Source: Ideonella margarita (GTDB lineage: Bacteria; Pseudomonadota; Gammaproteobacteria; Burkholderiales; Burkholderiaceae_C). Taken from it: a stretch of 64,000 nucleotides of DNA. The translations under genes and the position numbers were made by a program. Within the stretch, counting starts at the first letter, position 1, and each line of letters begins with the position of its first letter. Under the pieces are notes generated by a model. The model was not told the DNA's origin. It did no database searches and worked only from the letters and a program-made list of their open reading frames with translations. The DNA is taken from the NCBI RefSeq assembly GCF_038066635.1, contig NZ_JBBUTI010000001.1, positions 186,001-250,000 of the forward strand, written 5' to 3'. This document shows positions 60,643-64,000 of the stretch, piece after piece.

Positions 60643-62673
60643 TCAGGAAGGATTGGCAGCCGGGGTGTCGGCGGAATCCGACAGATCAATCGCCAGCGTC
60701 AGGCTGCCTGTATCGGCGGCCGACTCGTCTTCGCCATCACCTTCGTCGGCGTCACCGGCCGCTGTCGGGTCGTCCAGACGGCTCACCAGGCTGGCGTGCA
60801 CTTCCAGCTGCAGCAGGTCGATGCCCGTGATGCGTACCCGGACGCGCGTGTTGCGCTCGAAGCTTTCGCAGCCCAGCGCACGAAATACCAGCGGCAGGCT
60901 GTCGGTGCGGACCAGGCCGTCCTTCATCACGCTGGCGTCGAGCTCGGTCACACTCTGTTGCTCAAGCCAACGCAGCGCCCAGTAGCGTTCGATGCCCGAC
61001 TGGAAGCCGTTGTAGGCGCTGTAGGCCGCATCGAAGCTGGAAATGATCGAGAACAGCATCGCGTCACGCGGCTTGAACGGCGCGGCCAGTGCTGCCGTGG
61101 CGCCATGCCGTGCGCACGCGATGATCTGCCACTGGTTGACCAGGTCGACGTAACGGCGCAGCGGCGACGTGGCCCAGGTGTACTGCGACACGCCCATGCC
61201 GGCATGCGGTGCCGGCTTCACGCCCATGCGCACCTTCACGCCGGGTGCCAGGCTGGCCTGGCTGCGGTAGATGCCGGGCACGCCCAGCTCGCCGAGCCAA
61301 CCGCCCCAGCTGCTGTTGGCCAGGATCATGGCTTCCGAGACGATCAGGTCGAGCGGCGCACCACGGCGGCGTTCGGTGATGCGCACGGTTTCCGAACCTT
61401 CGGGCTCGCCTTCATTGCCGTCGAGGCGGAAGTTGTAGTCCGGGCGGTTGAAGTTCTCGGGCTTGCCGCGCACCACTTCGCGGGCGGACTTCAGGTGCCG
61501 CGCCAGGCGGAAGCAGAAGGCCAGCTCGGGCGCAAACGGGTACTCGGCCACGGCCTCGCCCGTCAATGTGGCTGCGGTGATGACGTCGTCCAGCTGGTCG
61601 TGGCGCAGGTTGGCCGCGATCGGCACCCGCTCCAGGCGGGTCTCGACGCTCTTGACCGCCAGCGTGGCTTCGTCGAAGCGCACATACAGGCTGACGGCCG
61701 GGCAATCACGGCCTTCGATCAGCGTGTAGGCCTGCACCACCTCGTCGGGCAGCATGGTCAGCTTCCAGCCGGGCATGTAGACGGTGGACAGGCGTTCGCG
61801 CGCGACCTTGTCCACGGCCGAATCCGGCTGGATGGCCAGGCCGGGCGCGGCGATGTGCACGCCGAAGACGATCTCGCCCGAGCCCAGGCCGGTGACCGAC
61901 AAGGCATCGTCGATTTCCGTGGTCTGCGAATCGTCGATCGAGAAGGCCTGCACGGGCGCCAGTGGCAACTCGTCGGTGATGACCGGGGCCTGCAGCGCGG
62001 GGAAGCCCGTGCCCTTGGGGAACTGGTCAAACAGGAAGCGGCGCCAATGGAACTGGTAGGGGCTGCTGATGGCGCCAGCGTCCTTCAGCAGATCAAGCGG
62101 TGCACGCTGGCTGCGCTTGGCCGCTTCCACCACCGCCTTGTATTCAGGCCCGTTCTTGTCGGGCTTGAACAGGATCTTGTAGAGCTCGTTGCGGACGTTG
62201 TCCGGGCACTCGCCAGCCACCAGGGCCTCGGCCCAGGCTTCGATCTGGGCGGCCTGCTGCTGCTTGCGCTCGATGGCGAGCAGGGCGGCCTTCACGATCT
62301 CTTCCGGGGCCTTCTTGAACTGGCCCTTGCCTGCGCGGCGGAAGTAATGCGGCGCATCAAACAGGCGGAACAGGGCGGCCGCCTGCAGCGTGATGCCGGC
62401 GCTGGCGTCGAAATAGTCGCGGGCGAATTCGACGAAGGTGAACTCGCCCTCGGGGGCAAACTCCCAGGCCAGGTCGAGGTCGATCTCGCCGGCTTTCGCC
62501 TGCGCGGTGGTCATCAATTCGGCTGGCTGCGGCTTGTCAAAGCGCAGCAGCACGTTGGCATTTTTCACCTTGACGCGCTTGCCCGAATCCAGCTCGATCT
62601 GCATCGAACTGTCGGCCTCGGACATCACGCGGCCGGCGAGGAATTTGCCGGCGTCATCAAATAGGGCATACAT
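60643..62673 (-). CDS. RNase II/RNB family exoribonuclease
   Basis: A 676-residue hydrolytic 3' to 5' exoribonuclease. The RNB catalytic signature has paired aspartates in DDSQTTEIDDALS, and SPLRRYVDLVNQ closes the active-site domain. A short S1-like region is at the C-terminus, which ends in an acidic tail. The N-terminal cold-shock domains are divergent. The ATG at 62673 is preceded by an in-frame GTG. It is not clear whether it acts as RNase II or RNase R. Confidence 0.9.
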   Translation of the reverse strand: MYALFDDAGKFLAGRVMSEADSSMQIELDSGKRVKVKNANVLLRFDKPQPAELMTTAQAKAGEIDLDLAWEFAPEGEFTFVEFARDYFDASAGITLQAAALFRLFDAPHYFRRAGKGQFKKAPEEIVKAALLAIERKQQQAAQIEAWAEALVAGECPDNVRNELYKILFKPDKNGPEYKAVVEAAKRSQRAPLDLLKDAGAISSPYQFHWRRFLFDQFPKGTGFPALQAPVITDELPLAPVQAFSIDDSQTTEIDDALSVTGLGSGEIVFGVHIAAPGLAIQPDSAVDKVARERLSTVYMPGWKLTMLPDEVVQAYTLIEGRDCPAVSLYVRFDEATLAVKSVETRLERVPIAANLRHDQLDDVITAATLTGEAVAEYPFAPELAFCFRLARHLKSAREVVRGKPENFNRPDYNFRLDGNEGEPEGSETVRITERRRGAPLDLIVSEAMILANSSWGGWLGELGVPGIYRSQASLAPGVKVRMGVKPAPHAGMGVSQYTWATSPLRRYVDLVNQWQIIACARHGATAALAAPFKPRDAMLFSIISSFDAAYSAYNGFQSGIERYWALRWLEQQSVTELDASVMKDGLVRTDSLPLVFRALGCESFERNTRVRVRITGIDLLQLEVHASLVSRLDDPTAAGDADEGDGEDESAADTGSLTLAIDLSDSADTPAANPS

Positions 62674-62713
62674 CACCCGGCGATTGTCGCCGATGCGCTG
62701 CCAGCCTGTCGGA

Positions 62714-63454
62714 TCAGACGGTCAGGCCACCCGAGACTTCGATCACCGCCCCGTTGATGTAGCTGGCTTCGTCGCTCGCCAGGAAGGCATACACGTTGGC
62801 GATGTCTTCGGGCTGACCCAGGCGGCGCAGCGGCACGTCCTGCTTCATCTGCTCGATGACCTTGGTCGGCACAGTGGCAATGATCGGCGTCTCGACGAAG
62901 CCGGGCGCCACCGCATTGACGCGGATGCCCTTGGGGCCGAGCTCGCGGCTCCAGGTCTTGGTGAAGCCGATGACGCCGAACTTCGCGGCGGCGTAGTTGG
63001 TCTGGCCGAAGTTGCCGTAGATGCCCACGACGCTCGACGCGTTCAGGATGACGCCGCTGCCTTGCACGCTCATCGGGCCGGCCACGGCCTGGGCGCAGTG
63101 GAAGACGCCGCGCAGGTTCACGTCGATGACGGCGTCGAACTGCTCGATGCTCATGTTCACCAGGCGGGCGTCGCGGGTGATGCCGGCGTTGTTGACCAGC
63201 ACATCGATGCGGCCATGTTCGTTCAACACCTCGGCCACCATGGCATCCACGGCGGCGCGGTCGGTCACGTTGACGGCAAAGCCCTGCGCTGGTGCGCCCG
63301 CGGAACGGCAGGCGGCCACGGCGGCGTTCACCGCCTCGGGCTGCATGTCGCAGACGATGACGGTGGCGCCTTCACGGGCGAACTTCAGGGCAGTGGCCAG
63401 GCCGATGCCTTGGGCGGCGCCGGTGACGATGCAGATCTTCTGGTTCAGTCGCAT
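62714..63454 (-). CDS. SDR family 3-oxoacyl-ACP reductase
   Basis: A 246-residue NADPH-dependent short-chain dehydrogenase. TGAAQGIG (11-18) is the cofactor motif and the catalytic residues are Ser140 or Ser141, Tyr154 and Lys158 in YAAAK. FabG-like, but not in a fab cluster, so it may serve polyhydroxyalkanoate or another acyl pathway. Its start overlaps the upstream esterase gene by 10 bases. Confidence 0.88.
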   Translation of the reverse strand: MRLNQKICIVTGAAQGIGLATALKFAREGATVIVCDMQPEAVNAAVAACRSAGAPAQGFAVNVTDRAAVDAMVAEVLNEHGRIDVLVNNAGITRDARLVNMSIEQFDAVIDVNLRGVFHCAQAVAGPMSVQGSGVILNASSVVGIYGNFGQTNYAAAKFGVIGFTKTWSRELGPKGIRVNAVAPGFVETPIIATVPTKVIEQMKQDVPLRRLGQPEDIANVYAFLASDEASYINGAVIEVSGGLTV

Positions 63455-64000
63455 GGTTGGAGTTGCAGAAAGTCGAGCAGGAAGGAAAACGGTTGGTCGA
63501 AATCCGACAGGGCGTGGTCGCTGCCTTCGAGCAGCAACACCTGCGCGCCCTGGCAGTGCGCGTTCATCTCGCGCCAGTCGAGCACCTCGTCGCCCTTGGC
63601 GATGACGGCGGCGCAGCGCTCGGGCGCGGTGAGGGTGGCTGGTGACAGAGCCAGCAACTCGTCGATGTAGCCGGGCTGGAAGAAAAACGCCTGGGTCGGG
63701 TCTTGCCAGGTGTGCTGCTCGCCGATGTGGCGGGCCAGGTCACGCGCGGGTTGAACGGCAGGGTTCAGCAACACGGCGCGGCAGCCCGTGCGCTGGTGCA
63801 CCACGGAGGCATAAAAGCCGCCGAGCGAGCTGCCCACCACGGCCATGTTCGCCACCGGCCAATGTGCGATTCCGTTCAGTACCAGGGCCATCGCCTCGGC
63901 CGGCGACGGCGGCAGTTGCGGGCACCAGACGTGCACATCAGGGCGGTGCTGCGCCAGCCAGCGGCCCACGTGCTGCGCCTTGGTCGACAGCGGCGACGAG
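63445..64000 (-). CDS. YqiA-like alpha/beta hydrolase, 5' end outside the window
   Basis: At least 185 residues of an esterase-type hydrolase; the frame is open to the window edge, so the start is missing. Visible catalytic parts are the nucleophile Ser in GSSLGG, an Asp in AKGDEVLD and a His in GSDHALSDF. The fragment SSPLSTKAQ near the edge fits the YqiA N-terminus after HGF. It probably cleaves short acyl esters. Confidence 0.82.
   Translation of the reverse strand, partial: SSPLSTKAQHVGRWLAQHRPDVHVWCPQLPPSPAEAMALVLNGIAHWPVANMAVVGSSLGGFYASVVHQRTGCRAVLLNPAVQPARDLARHIGEQHTWQDPTQAFFFQPGYIDELLALSPATLTAPERCAAVIAKGDEVLDWREMNAHCQGAQVLLLEGSDHALSDFDQPFSFLLDFLQLQPCD

Overview
The window looks like chromosomal core sequence from a GC-rich betaproteobacterium of the order Burkholderiales, probably near Rubrivivax, Leptothrix, Ideonella or Roseateles. 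The evidence is gene order and protein type: pilB-pilC-pilD-coaE-zapD-yacG, rplU-rpmA-obgE-proB, hemA-prfA-prmC-grxD, ypjD-pilS-pilR-ampD, nrdA-nrdB, accB-accC-prmA and System II cytochrome c maturation. The genus is an inference. I see no insertion sequence, prophage, CRISPR array, rRNA operon or integrase, and base composition looks uniform.

Layout. 1-4.2 kb: a lipoprotein solute-binding protein overlapping a large hybrid sensor kinase. 4.3-10.7 kb (minus): msrQ, msrP, a small conserved protein, ccsB, resB and a dihaem cytochrome c4. 10.8-12.6 kb (plus): engB and an alpha/beta hydrolase. 12.5-17.1 kb (minus): a patatin/outer-membrane-barrel protein, then groES-groEL behind a CIRCE operator and a heat-shock-like promoter. 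17.2-22.8 kb (minus): yacG, zapD, coaE, pilD, pilC, pilB. 23-24.2 kb (minus): tRNA-Pro and ispB. 24.4-27.3 kb (plus): rplU, rpmA, obgE, proB. 27.3-30.5 kb: rppH (minus), proS and a lytic transglycosylase (plus). 30.5-38.1 kb (mostly minus): ubiX, grxD, an outer-membrane-like protein, prmC, prfA, hemA, miaB, a secreted protein and tRNA-Met. 38.2-40.7 kb: ftsY and ffh, convergent. 40.8-45.8 kb (plus): ypjD, a PP0621-like gene, pilS, pilR, ampD in a tightly overlapping run. 45.8-50.5 kb (plus): nrdA and nrdB with NrdR-like operators. 50.8-51.5 kb (plus): a repeat-built histone H1-like protein. 51.6-56.6 kb (minus): a PfkB kinase, a DUF3426 protein, prmA, accC, accB. 57-64 kb (minus): an overlapping run of a TlpA-like protein, an uncharacterised protein, mtgA, aroE, a TonB-like protein, an RNase II family enzyme, an SDR reductase and a truncated YqiA-like esterase.

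How the genes work together. Several blocks are functional units: co-translational membrane targeting (ftsY, ffh), translation termination (prfA, prmC), tetrapyrrole and quinone synthesis (hemA, ispB, ubiX), fatty-acid initiation (accBC), dNTP supply (nrdAB), type IV pilus assembly and its regulators (pilBCD, pilSR), periplasmic methionine sulfoxide repair (msrPQ) and cytochrome c maturation (resB, ccsB).

I found no convincing wholly new system. The best leads are the regulatory architecture of groESL and nrdA, the pairing of a binding lipoprotein with a hybrid kinase, the 87-bp repeats of the histone-like gene, and two or three uncharacterised small proteins in conserved operons.
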